11,712 bases of DNA from Cocleimonas sp. (GCA_023145485.1 JAGLDT010000003.1:1-11712); one strand, 5' to 3'. Shown: positions 1-6,703, numbered from the stretch's first letter. The notes: generated by a model not told the origin, from the letters alone. Made by a program: numbers and translations.

Positions 1-398
1 TCACTGCCCATAAAAGGGCCTGATTTATTGCGTGAATTAATGCGTTTAACCCGTTTTAAAGCGGGTAAATAAAGCCACTGATCATCAGGGTTTAAGCCAT
101 GCGAAAAGGTTAGCATCGACGTGCCTTTTACATCCGCTGGCGTATCAAATAAGGACAGCGATTTATCGCCATCACCTTTAACTTCTAATACCTTACTGCT
201 AATTTTACGAGTACTGGTTTGACCCGCGCGGTTTTTTAAGGTCATCATCATATCCGCAGTGGTATCACCAAAACCAAGATCACTATTATCTGCTTCTGTT
301 GCGATACGCAACCCTTTTTCTTGTGGCGTTTCAGCCATTGCATTCACTGCAAATAGGCTAATAACGATGGGAAGTGCAACGTTTATCATTGTTTTCAT
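1..398 (-). CDS. LolA-like outer membrane lipoprotein-sorting protein (3' end cut off)
   Basis: Only the first 132 codons are in the window; the gene runs off the left edge with no stop. A signal peptide covers residues 1-22, with a hydrophobic core and an A-M-A cleavage site before ETPQEKG. The mature part carries 'DMMMTLKNRAGQ', 'LFDTPADVKGTSMLTF' and 'DDQWLYLPALKRVKRI', typical of periplasmic LolA-like proteins annotated as outer membrane lipoprotein-sorting proteins, which are often encoded beside RND/MMPL transporters. The expected role is a periplasmic shuttle with a half-barrel lipid pocket, working with the upstream transporter. The substrate is not shown here. The start is supported by an AAGGA Shine-Dalgarno at 409-413, 10 nt upstream; M4 is a weaker alternative. 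It lies 78 bp after the exporter stop and is probably the third gene of that operon. Confidence 0.85.
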   Translation of the reverse strand, partial: MKTMINVALPIVISLFAVNAMAETPQEKGLRIATEADNSDLGFGDTTADMMMTLKNRAGQTSTRKISSKVLEVKGDGDKSLSLFDTPADVKGTSMLTFSHGLNPDDQWLYLPALKRVKRINSRNKSGPFMGS

Positions 399-426
399 TA
401 TTTTATTTTCCTTATCTTTAAGTTAA

Positions 427-439
427 ACAGGTGACCTGT
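427..439. repeat. Small perfect palindrome between exporter and LolA-like gene
   Basis: ACAGGT-G-ACCTGT is a 6-1-6 perfect inverted repeat in the 78 bp gap, ending 28 bp before the LolA-like start. It could be a small mRNA hairpin between cistrons or a protein site. There is no T-run, so it is not an intrinsic terminator. A palindrome this short can arise by chance. Confidence 0.3.
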
Positions 440-476
440 GGGATAAACCTCAACCACCCAGTATTTAGTTTGCTTA

Positions 477-2774
477 TTAGTTACTTAACCATCCATCCAG
501 CTTAATCAGTAATGGTGGCAAAAGGAGAAAATCGGCCATTAAAGCAAAAGCAATAACAATCGAGGTTAATAGCCCCATGCCCGCATTCAATTCAAAGGAT
601 GAGGTGGATAAGACCATAAATCCTGCAATAAGTGCTAATGATGTGACCCATAGTGCAACGCCAACGGTAGAGAAGGCGTAGCGAACTGCATCTTCGGCAC
701 TTAAATTTTGCTCTCGACGAGCACGAATGTATTTGCTTAAAAAGTGAATAGTATCATCGACCACAATCCCTAATGTCATAGCGGTCACCACCGATAAAGC
801 TAGACCAATTTCACCATCCATAATCGCCCAGAAGCCAAAGGCCATTCCAGCAGGGACTAAATTAGGCACTAAACTTAAGAGTCCATATCGCACTGAACCG
901 AGTGCAATAATTAAAATAATGGAAATAAGCACTAGTGCAACAGTGGTGCCCGTTAGCATGCTGATAATATTTTTCATACCAATATGGGCAAACATCACCG
1001 TTGGACTAGCTCCGACACTCTTAATTAAGGGTGTGTTAGTCGTCATCCATGCCTCTACACGCCTCTCAAACGCCAAGACCTCTTGGGTTGAAAGAGTTTC
1101 CATCGTAACGCTTAAACGGGTGCTTTTTTTCTCGATATCAATCTGATTATTAAGATCTAAACCATAAGGTAGTGACATTTCATACAGCAATAAATACTGT
1201 GCTGTTAGCTCACGATTCTCTGGTAATTTGTACCAACTTTGATCATCCCCGTGCATATTGCGATTGAGGCGCTTAAAAGTATCGGTAATAGTATTAACAT
1301 GAATCACCTCAGGTTGAGTACGTAACCATTCACTAAATTTATCAATTTGCGCTAATACTTCAGGCTCTGAAATTGCCCCAGACTTTTTTGAATCCAATGA
1401 ATAATCAATAAAATAAACCCCTGTCATATTTTTAACGACAAAATCGGTATCGGTACGAAATTGAATCCGCTCATCAAAATATTCGACATAAATATCATTG
1501 AGTTCATTTTTAGGAATAAAGGCGATCAACACAATAGCTAACGTGGTCATACCAATAAAGAGTATTTTTTGCTTAGCAATAACCCAGTCTGCAAAGGAAA
1601 CCATAATGGTTTTCATCACTGATTCTTCATTGGTCTGTTTAACTTTAGATGGCAGTAGCGTTGCTAATGCAGGCAGTAAAGTAACGGAGAAGAAGAATGC
1701 AGCCATAACACCCATTGCTGCAATATTGCCTAAATCTCTAAAGGGAGGCGCATCACTAAAGTTAAGTGATAAAAAGCCGATTGCGGTGGTCAGTGAGGTT
1801 AAAAAGATAGGTCCAAAATTGATCCGAAGACTCTCGATCATCGCAGCTCTCTTTTCAACGCCATTACGCATCTGCTGCATCCATGTGGATAATATATGCA
1901 CACAGTCCGCCACTGCCAGCGTCAAGATAATCACAGGTGAAGACATAACAGGAGGCGATAATTGCATTCCCGACCAACCCGCTAAACCCATTGCAGTAAC
2001 AATAGAAAATAGAATCACTAGCATGGTAGCAACAATGCCGTTAAAGCTACGCAATAGTAAAAAAACGCTCACTAAAATAACTAAAAACGTCATCGGAATT
2101 AGATGTGACATATCGTATTTCGAGGCTTCTGCAAAAGCATTGTTCATCATCACAATACCCGTCAGATAAACATCTAGCTCAGGATAAGTCTCATTGGTAT
2201 AAGCCTTTAACTCACGTGCATGCTCAACAACCTGAGGCACAATGGCAGTCATATTACCCTCAGGCGGAATCTCGATAACAATATTAATTGCCGACATATG
2301 ACCTGTTTTAGAAATCTGACGATGAACCAATAATGGCTCATTAAGGCTAATTTTCTTTATTCTAGCTAATTCTTCATCGCTAAGATTTTTGGCATCTTCA
2401 TACAAACTAGCCACCGACATATCATCTCCAACCGACTCGGTATGTTGATAATTTGCCAATGAATCTACGCGAATTGAATACGGTGTTTTCCATGCGCGTT
2501 GAGTAATATCTTCAATTGCAGCTAATGTTTCACGAGTAAACACATTGCCATCTTTTGGCGCAATGCCGATTAAAATATTATCATTTTTGGTATAGGTATC
2601 TTGTAAGTTTTCAAATGCTACTAAGCGTTTGTCATCATCATTAAAAAAGATTCTATAATCATTATTAAACGTAAGGTTCTTAGCACCACTACCTGCTAGA
2701 ACGACGATAGCAAAGACCAGCAGCAATACCACCCATTGCCATTGAATCAATGATTTTGCATATTGTTTTATCAT
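477..2774 (-). CDS. RND/MMPL-family inner membrane transporter
   Basis: The 765-residue protein has the double RND layout. TM1 lies at about 15-31, a periplasmic loop at 32-225, and TM2-TM6 at about 226-375. TM7 is near 404-420, a second periplasmic loop spans 421-602, and TM8-TM12 lie at about 603-757. The first loop opens with 'NNDYRIFFNDDD' and 'YTKNDNILIGI', hallmarks of the COG1033-type exporters. D290 in TM4 (VADCVHI) and D673-D674 in TM10 (GIVVDDTIHF) are the likely proton-relay residues. At under 800 residues it is smaller than AcrB (about 1050) and fits the HpnN/MMPL-like class that moves lipids or hydrophobic compounds. The start has AGGAT at 2782-2786. It lies 68 bp after the TetR gene and 78 bp before a LolA-like gene, suggesting an export route to the outer membrane. 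The substrate is unknown. Confidence 0.92.
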   Translation of the reverse strand: MIKQYAKSLIQWQWVVLLLVFAIVVLAGSGAKNLTFNNDYRIFFNDDDKRLVAFENLQDTYTKNDNILIGIAPKDGNVFTRETLAAIEDITQRAWKTPYSIRVDSLANYQHTESVGDDMSVASLYEDAKNLSDEELARIKKISLNEPLLVHRQISKTGHMSAINIVIEIPPEGNMTAIVPQVVEHARELKAYTNETYPELDVYLTGIVMMNNAFAEASKYDMSHLIPMTFLVILVSVFLLLRSFNGIVATMLVILFSIVTAMGLAGWSGMQLSPPVMSSPVIILTLAVADCVHILSTWMQQMRNGVEKRAAMIESLRINFGPIFLTSLTTAIGFLSLNFSDAPPFRDLGNIAAMGVMAAFFFSVTLLPALATLLPSKVKQTNEESVMKTIMVSFADWVIAKQKILFIGMTTLAIVLIAFIPKNELNDIYVEYFDERIQFRTDTDFVVKNMTGVYFIDYSLDSKKSGAISEPEVLAQIDKFSEWLRTQPEVIHVNTITDTFKRLNRNMHGDDQSWYKLPENRELTAQYLLLYEMSLPYGLDLNNQIDIEKKSTRLSVTMETLSTQEVLAFERRVEAWMTTNTPLIKSVGASPTVMFAHIGMKNIISMLTGTTVALVLISIILIIALGSVRYGLLSLVPNLVPAGMAFGFWAIMDGEIGLALSVVTAMTLGIVVDDTIHFLSKYIRARREQNLSAEDAVRYAFSTVGVALWVTSLALIAGFMVLSTSSFELNAGMGLLTSIVIAFALMADFLLLPPLLIKLDGWLSN

Positions 2775-2825
2775 TTACATTATCCTATTTCTTTATTTTC
2801 TATATAATTTATTATTTGGAGATTT

Positions 2826-2857
2826 CTAACGACAACGTGTTTTTAACGACGAAGTGT
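2826..2857. repeat. Imperfect 17-bp-period direct repeat at the tetR stop codon
   Basis: TAACGACAACGTGT and TAACGACGAAGTGT differ at 2 of 14 positions and lie 17 bp apart, the second copy spanning the TetR stop. The copy beyond the stop looks like a duplicated gene end that has started to diverge. It has no predicted function. Confidence 0.4.
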
Positions 2858-3508
2858 CTCTAATTGATCAATCAACCCTTGCCCACATTCCATTAATATC
2901 TCAAGACTTTGACTGCTTTTTGCTAATCCCATACAGCCTTCTAATGTAGCAACAAACAAAATTGCCAAACGCCTTGCATCCGCATCTTCACGCACGTTAC
3001 TTGCGACTTTACCGCGTTCAATTGCTGCTTCCAGCTCATCTCGCCATAAATCATAAATAGCGACGGTACGTTGTCTAAAACCTTCATTAATAGGGGACAT
3101 CTCTTGTGCTAAATTATTAACAGGACAACCTAGGCGAGCATCCTCCTGTGTCATTTTCTCGCCTGTCGCCATAAGAATTTGTTGAATAGTTGTAATAGGA
3201 TCATTCGTTTTTCTCAGTGGATCAATCCAGACCTGTTGAAAAAACGCTAAAATAATCTCATCTACTACCGCATAACCTAGCTCCAGTTTATTGGCAAAAT
3301 GATGATAAAGCGCACCTTTACTAATACCCGTGTCTTTTAATATTTTGCTTAAACTTGCTGCTTGAAAACCTGTCTTATGGATTTCATCAAAAGCAGCTTC
3401 CAATAATTTTTGGCGAGTTTCCTCTCCTCGTCCACTACGGCATTCACAAGGAATACATTTCCACAAATGCCACCAAGGCTCCCCTTTTGTTTTATTTAGA
3501 ATATTCAT
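2843..3508 (-). CDS. TetR/AcrR-family transcriptional regulator, probable autorepressor of the exporter operon
   Basis: Of 221 residues, about 28-75 form the TetR DNA-binding domain. It has 'RGEETRQKLLEAAFDEI', then the helix-turn-helix with 'SLSKILKDTGISKGALYHHFANK'. The ligand-binding half includes 'RLGCPVNNLAQEM' (C128), a motif common in one branch of TetR C-terminal domains. The first 25 residues are an unusual extension containing WW and C-I-P-C-E-C (C18, C21, C23). No ATG lies between it and the HTH, and GGAAG sits 6 nt before the 3508 ATG, so the long form is probably real; TTG at codon 15 is the only near alternative. It is the first gene of the operon with the exporter, and two palindromes overlap its promoter. 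The inducer is unknown, probably the exported compound or a redox signal. Confidence 0.9.
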   Translation of the reverse strand: MNILNKTKGEPWWHLWKCIPCECRSGRGEETRQKLLEAAFDEIHKTGFQAASLSKILKDTGISKGALYHHFANKLELGYAVVDEIILAFFQQVWIDPLRKTNDPITTIQQILMATGEKMTQEDARLGCPVNNLAQEMSPINEGFRQRTVAIYDLWRDELEAAIERGKVASNVREDADARRLAILFVATLEGCMGLAKSSQSLEILMECGQGLIDQLETLRR

Positions 3509-3514
3509 TTTAAA

Positions 3515-3538
3515 CTTCCATACCGACCAGTATGGAAG
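3515..3538. promoter_or_regulatory. Probable TetR operator O1
   Basis: Arms CTTCCATAC and GTATGGAAG are perfect inverted repeats around a 6-bp centre (CGACCA). The site covers the predicted transcription start and includes the Shine-Dalgarno of the TetR gene. Its core matches O2 at 13 of 16 positions when O1 is read on the minus strand. Centres of O1 and O2 are 30 bp apart, roughly three helical turns, so two dimers could sit on about the same DNA face. Confidence 0.7.
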
Positions 3539-3567
3539 ATATTACAGACATACCAGTTGGTATGCAA
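3539..3567 (-). promoter_or_regulatory. Promoter of the tetR-exporter-LolA-like operon
   Basis: Read on the minus strand, TTGCAT (3562-3567) and TAATAT (3539-3544) are separated by exactly 17 bp. The predicted transcription start is near 3532, giving a leader of about 24 nt that contains the GGAAG Shine-Dalgarno (3515-3519). The -35 and spacer overlap one palindrome and the start site lies in another, as expected for a repressor-controlled promoter. Confidence 0.65.
3549..3564. promoter_or_regulatory. Probable TetR operator O2
   Basis: CATACCA-GT-TGGTATG is a perfect 7-2-7 palindrome lying in the promoter spacer and touching the -35 hexamer. Binding here would block RNA polymerase. Its likeness to O1 and its place next to the regulator gene support assigning both to this TetR protein. 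Confidence 0.7.
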
Positions 3568-3803
3568 GTGGGTTTTTATTAGACTTCATCGTTTATTTTT
3601 CCACTGGTCTGGATTCATACAGCAGTAATCTATCTGAGCTATAATGCATCTAAATTCAGATGCGTCATAATTTACTATCGCCATAGTTGACATATAAAAA
3701 ATAACAATACCTTTGATCAGTTTAATGAAACTTATTTATAGCTGATACAATCTGATCAACTAATATTCAAAAAAATAATAACTACAAAATAATAAAAATA
3801 ATT
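3565..3803. other. AT-rich divergent intergenic region
   Basis: The spacer between the TetR operators and the first glycosidase-like gene carries no gene I can support. It contains a small hairpin (GCATCT 3646-3651 with AGATGC 3658-3663), a perfect TATAAT at 3640-3645 with no good -35, two TGATCA-centred boxes, and a very A-rich last 50 bases before the next start codon. Confidence 0.6.
3713..3759 (+). promoter_or_regulatory. Possible promoter of the first GH-like gene, flanked by TTGATCAG/CTGATCAA boxes
   Basis: TGATACAAT (3743-3751) reads as an extended -10 (TG-n-TACAAT). It is bracketed by TTGATCAG (3713-3720) and CTGATCAA (3752-3759), an 8-bp inverted repeat 39 bp apart; each box contains the palindrome TGATCA. 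No convincing -35 is present (the best is TTAATG with an 18-bp gap). The boxes would lie at about -42 and near +1, places where a regulator could act. TATAAT at 3640-3645 is an alternative -10. Confidence 0.3.
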
Positions 3804-6323
3804 ATGTCTTATAAAATATTAGGTAGGCTAGGGCTAGCATTACTCTTTATCGCATACACGACGATTACTGCTGCAGCAGATAATAATCGCTCCCCACTGG
3901 GCATCAATAGCAATGAAGTAATGGATGATGATGCCAGTGTGCCGTTTGTGGATGTATTTAGAGCATCTGTTCCTTTTGAAGAAGCAAGACCTTGGCTCAC
4001 TAAAGGCAAAATAAAATATGATGCCAATGGCTGGCCTGTCTATATCCCTAAAAATGGTCAGGTAGGAACACGTTTTATCAATAAGCTTCCCGCAGGGACT
4101 GTGCCTGATGGCTTATATACCGTTCTCTATGAAGGCAAGGGCAAGTTGATCTATGGTAATGATGTAAAGCTTGTGCGACACACCTCAGGTAAAGACATTG
4201 TTTCAATCAAAGCAGGCAAAGATAAAGAGCTACGTGGTACGTTAATTATAAAAGAAACAGATCCTCGTGATCATATCCGCAATATTCGTATTTTAATGCC
4301 CGGTGGTATTTGCTCTAATAATCCTTATAAGCGTGTTTACAGTGCTAAAAACTGTTCTAAAGGACACTTTCTATCCTTTGAAAAGCACTATTCCAGTATT
4401 CTGTTTAACCCTGATTACTTAAACTATATGAAGGATTTTAAAGTCATTCGCTTTATGAATATGGCAGGTATTACTCGTAACCCTATTTCATCATGGAGGG
4501 AACGCAATACCATTACCCAGCAAACATGGGGGGGAAAACCAACAGTGCGTGGCGCACCTCTTGAAATTATGATTGAACTAGCAAACCAAACAGGGTCTGA
4601 TCCTTGGTTTTGCTTACCACATAAAGCTAGTAATGATTATGTGCATAAGTTTGCCTCTTATGTTCGCAAGCATCTACGACCAGGACTAAAAGTCTATATT
4701 GAATATACGAATGAAGCGTGGAATACCATTTTTACGCAAGCACATTATGTCAAAGATAAAGGAGGTGAGTTACGACTTGACCCAGATCGAGCGAAAGCAG
4801 GATACAAATATTACTCAATGCGCTCAGTGCAAATTTTTAATATATGGGAAAAAGTATTTGGTAGTACAAAACGCCTTATTCGTGTGATGGGAAGCTGGAC
4901 AGGCTACCCTCGCATGTCAGAAATGCTTTTGACTTATCGTGATGCCTATAAAAAAACAGATGCGCTCGCCATTGGCCCATACTTCTACCCCAAACTAAAA
5001 ACAGTACGTCGTGCTAGGTCAGTCAATGATATTTTCAAAGCCCTCTATGATAAAAAAGAAATCTACTCGATCCCCGGTGTGATGAAGTTAATCGCCAAGC
5101 AGGCCAAAATTTCAAAAGATTATGGTGTCGACTTGATTGCTTATGAAGGTGGACAGCATTTAGTTGACTGGAAAAGTCGTTCTATTCATAAAAACCCAAC
5201 AAAACTACTGATTGCAGCCAATAAAGACTGGCGTATGGCAAAGGCTTATAAGGATTTTTTTCGTGGCTGGAAAAAAGCAGGAGGCACACTTTTTGTCAAT
5301 TTTTCTGCGCCACGAACATCACAATGGTTTGGTAGCTGGGGAACCAAAGAATACCTAACCCAACCCTTGAATAAAGCACCCAAACATCGCGCGATACTGC
5401 AATTTATTAAATCCAACCGATGTTGGTGGAAAGGCTGTGCGAGCGCACATATTGCCAGAAAAGCCAAACCTTCTATCAATCCAGGCAGAGGTGTTTTTGC
5501 TAAAGTAAAAAATGGTAAAAAATCAAATTATGCAAAAGCAGGATATATTAAGAAAAAACCTAAACCGCTAGTAAAAACAAAAACAACCGTTGCTACAATA
5601 AAACCTGTTGCAGTGATAGCCCCTCGTCCGACTAAACCTAAACTGGTCGCCAGAAAAACGACACCTCCAAAACCTGTCAAGCCAAGAAAGACTTATACGC
5701 CACCTATTATTGCGACTGTAAGAAAACCAAAACCTAACTACCGTCCTGACGCTATTATCAAACGCGATAAACAGCCAGGGCAGTGGAATCATAAAACGGC
5801 AATAAAGCTAACTAATATCATTGGTGGTGGCTTAGGCGGCAGTAAGGATTTAAGCGCAGTATGGCAAGCAAAATGGGATCAACAATTCCTCCATATCCGT
5901 GTTGATACACTGGATGATTTCTATGTGCGTGACTCTGATGCACCTTGGGCAGATGATTCTATTGAGATATTTATTGATGCCGATGGGAGTCGTAGCGCTT
6001 CTTTTGATGGTAAAAATGATTTCCACCTTATTTTTCGTTGGAAAGATCAAAAAGTAAACCTAAGTCATAACTCAGCCTCACGCCGTGATATGGGTATTCA
6101 ACAGACAATGACGCGTTCAAATCATGGCATGATATTAGAAGCTGCAATACCGTGGCAATCCTTAGGTGTAAATCCAACGGAAGGTCATGCTATTGGTATT
6201 GATATACAAGTGAATGATGATGACAATGGCAATGATCGTGACAGTAAACTTGCATGGCATGCTAAACGTGATGATGCATGGAAAAACCCACAACGCTTTG
6301 GACGTTTAGTGCTAGGAATATAA
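3804..6323 (+). CDS. Exported glycosidase-like (clan GH-A type) protein with C-terminal CBM9-like domain
   Basis: 839 residues. A signal peptide covers 1-25 (TAAA before DNN). Residues 31-200 hold an N-terminal region with 'LGINSNEV' and 'PFVDVFRASVPF', resembling proteins often annotated 'cellulose-binding'. Residues 200-540 look like a GH-A barrel: 'KVIRFMNM', then 'YIEYTNEAWN' with E304 as candidate acid/base, and 'LIAYEGGQH' with E448 as candidate nucleophile. C170/C184 and C540/C545 may form disulfides. Residues 553-650 are a Lys/Pro/Thr-rich linker. Residues 646-839 match CBM9-like domains ('VWQAKWDQQFLHIRV', 'APWADDSIEIFIDAD', 'AAIPWQSLG'). It probably binds and may cleave a beta-glycan in the periplasm or outside the cell, or acts in the cell's own polysaccharide handling. 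No Shine-Dalgarno precedes the ATG. A paralogue follows 387 bp downstream. Domain calls are by eye; the exact family and activity are unknown. Confidence 0.85.
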   Translation: MSYKILGRLGLALLFIAYTTITAAADNNRSPLGINSNEVMDDDASVPFVDVFRASVPFEEARPWLTKGKIKYDANGWPVYIPKNGQVGTRFINKLPAGTVPDGLYTVLYEGKGKLIYGNDVKLVRHTSGKDIVSIKAGKDKELRGTLIIKETDPRDHIRNIRILMPGGICSNNPYKRVYSAKNCSKGHFLSFEKHYSSILFNPDYLNYMKDFKVIRFMNMAGITRNPISSWRERNTITQQTWGGKPTVRGAPLEIMIELANQTGSDPWFCLPHKASNDYVHKFASYVRKHLRPGLKVYIEYTNEAWNTIFTQAHYVKDKGGELRLDPDRAKAGYKYYSMRSVQIFNIWEKVFGSTKRLIRVMGSWTGYPRMSEMLLTYRDAYKKTDALAIGPYFYPKLKTVRRARSVNDIFKALYDKKEIYSIPGVMKLIAKQAKISKDYGVDLIAYEGGQHLVDWKSRSIHKNPTKLLIAANKDWRMAKAYKDFFRGWKKAGGTLFVNFSAPRTSQWFGSWGTKEYLTQPLNKAPKHRAILQFIKSNRCWWKGCASAHIARKAKPSINPGRGVFAKVKNGKKSNYAKAGYIKKKPKPLVKTKTTVATIKPVAVIAPRPTKPKLVARKTTPPKPVKPRKTYTPPIIATVRKPKPNYRPDAIIKRDKQPGQWNHKTAIKLTNIIGGGLGGSKDLSAVWQAKWDQQFLHIRVDTLDDFYVRDSDAPWADDSIEIFIDADGSRSASFDGKNDFHLIFRWKDQKVNLSHNSASRRDMGIQQTMTRSNHGMILEAAIPWQSLGVNPTEGHAIGIDIQVNDDDNGNDRDSKLAWHAKRDDAWKNPQRFGRLVLGI
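5460..5753 (+). other. Lys/Pro-rich interdomain linker coding region
   Basis: Residues 553-650 of the first GH-like protein are low-complexity, with repeated K-P-K-P, P-T-K-P-K and P-K-P-V-K-P motifs and almost no acidic residues. It is a flexible, strongly basic tether between the barrel and the CBM9-like domain and could bind anionic polymers. The downstream paralogue lacks it. Confidence 0.7.
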
Positions 6324-6400
6324 TTTAAGCAATATTAGATCACTGTTTTACTTGAAACGTCTAGCATTGAATTAGATAATCCTGCTACCAGTTAGGAACA

Positions 6401-6429
6401 TGCACAAAATAATGTCCCGAAGTTATAAT
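6401..6429 (+). promoter_or_regulatory. Candidate promoter of the second GH-like gene
   Basis: TGCACA (6401-6406, 4 of 6 to consensus) and a perfect TATAAT (6424-6429) are separated by 17 bp. Transcription would start near 6436 and give a leader of about 275 nt before the ATG at 6711, which contains all the predicted RNA structures. Confidence 0.45.
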
Positions 6430-6447
6430 ACAGGGCTTTTTTTTAGA

Positions 6448-6503
6448 TTGAATGCCTCTGATGAGGCGCATAGTTATTCTACGCAACGAAGGAGAGCATT
6501 CAA
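6448..6503 (+). ncRNA. Predicted three-way-junction RNA element in the leader
   Basis: Helix P1 is TTGAATGC (6448-6455) with GCATTCAA (6496-6503), a perfect 8 bp. Inside it, CCTC-TGAT-GAGG (6456-6466) forms P2. P3 is GC-A-TAG (6468-6473) with CTA-C-GC (6479-6484), closed by a 5-nt loop with one internal mismatch. An unpaired purine-rich strand, AACGAAGGAGA, leads back to P1. I could not match it to a riboswitch or ribozyme consensus from memory. The fold is by eye only. Confidence 0.4.
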
Positions 6504-6538
6504 GCTGGAACAAAAAAGACAAGTTAGAACTGGACGTT

Positions 6539-6606
6539 ATTTCCTGCACGCTCCTTAACACTCCATCAACGTTATTCTAACGTTGGGGTGTTAAAATACT
6601 GGAAAT
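6539..6606 (+). other. Long irregular hairpin in the leader
   Basis: ATTTCC (6539-6544) pairs with GGAAAT (6601-6606). After an internal loop, TTAACACTC (6555-6563) pairs with GGGTGTTAA (6586-6594) with one G-U pair. After a 3-nt CAT bulge, CAACGTTA (6567-6574) pairs with TAACGTTG (6578-6585) around a TTC loop. This makes about 23 bp. No T-run follows on either strand, so it is not an intrinsic terminator. It could be a regulatory stem, a protein-binding RNA, or a subterminal palindrome of a dead mobile element. Confidence 0.6.
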
Positions 6607-6666
6607 CATTCATTGGGACTCAGGGTTAAATTAAGGCGACTCCAAGATCAGCAACTTGATTCTGAC

Positions 6667-6703
6667 TCCTTAGGAACGAGCATGTTCCTTAAATAGCTAA
6701 GGA
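6667..6703 (+). promoter_or_regulatory. Alternative hairpins controlling the Shine-Dalgarno of the second GH-like gene
   Basis: The Shine-Dalgarno AAGGA (6699-6703) lies 7 nt before the ATG. Two upstream segments can mask it: TCCTTAG (6667-6673) pairs with CTAAGGA (6697-6703), and TCCTTA (6686-6691) pairs with TAAGGA (6698-6703) around a 6-nt loop. A third hairpin, AGGAAC (6672-6677) with GTTCCT (6684-6689), uses part of both masking strands and would free the site. The exclusive pairings resemble a translational switch. Confidence 0.5.

Larger units (their letters stand above)
6395..6688. repeat. Short inverted repeat bounding the structured region
   Basis: GGAACATGC (6395-6403) and its exact reverse complement GCATGTTCC (6680-6688) enclose 276 bp. 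TTA lies immediately outside each copy (6392-6394 and 6689-6691). The layout fits a roughly 294-bp MITE-like element with a 3-bp target duplication, or a long-range closing helix of an RNA domain. The match ends after 9-10 bp, so chance is not excluded. Confidence 0.3.

Noticed and set aside
78..88. CTGATCATCAG, also present near 8951-8962
   Set aside because: One copy lies inside the LolA-like coding region and the other in the convergent spacer; an 11-bp match built on the common TGATCA palindrome is likely chance.
1498..2169. Long open frame on the plus strand inside the RND transporter gene
   Set aside because: It is the antisense shadow of a well-supported transporter gene, has no ribosome binding site and its translation resembles no known protein.
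3687..3692. Perfect TTGACA as a -35 for the first GH-like gene
   Set aside because: No acceptable -10 lies 16-18 bp downstream (CCTTTG at 17 bp).
4528..4534. Run of seven G in the first GH-like gene as a frameshift or phase-variation site
   Set aside because: The frame continues intact through conserved sequence, and the paralogue has the same residues encoded without the run; a single short G-tract inside a coding core is weak evidence.
6414..6444. Intrinsic terminator for the first GH-like gene (CCC/GGG stem plus eight T)
   Set aside because: The T-run is good, but only three adjacent G-C pairs can form with a 14-nt loop, and the stem does not abut the T-run cleanly. The stretch also contains the TATAAT of the candidate promoter.
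6459..6493. CTGATGAG followed by ACGAAGG, resembling a hammerhead ribozyme core
   Set aside because: The second core segment is not GAAA at the right place, the required stems do not form around it, and CTGATGAG is better explained as part of the short hairpin CCTC-TGAT-GAGG.
6609..6670. tRNA-like or tandem repeat signal from three GACTC(C) copies
   Set aside because: No cloverleaf with an anticodon arm and T-arm can be drawn, and the spacing of the copies (21 and 26 bp) is irregular.
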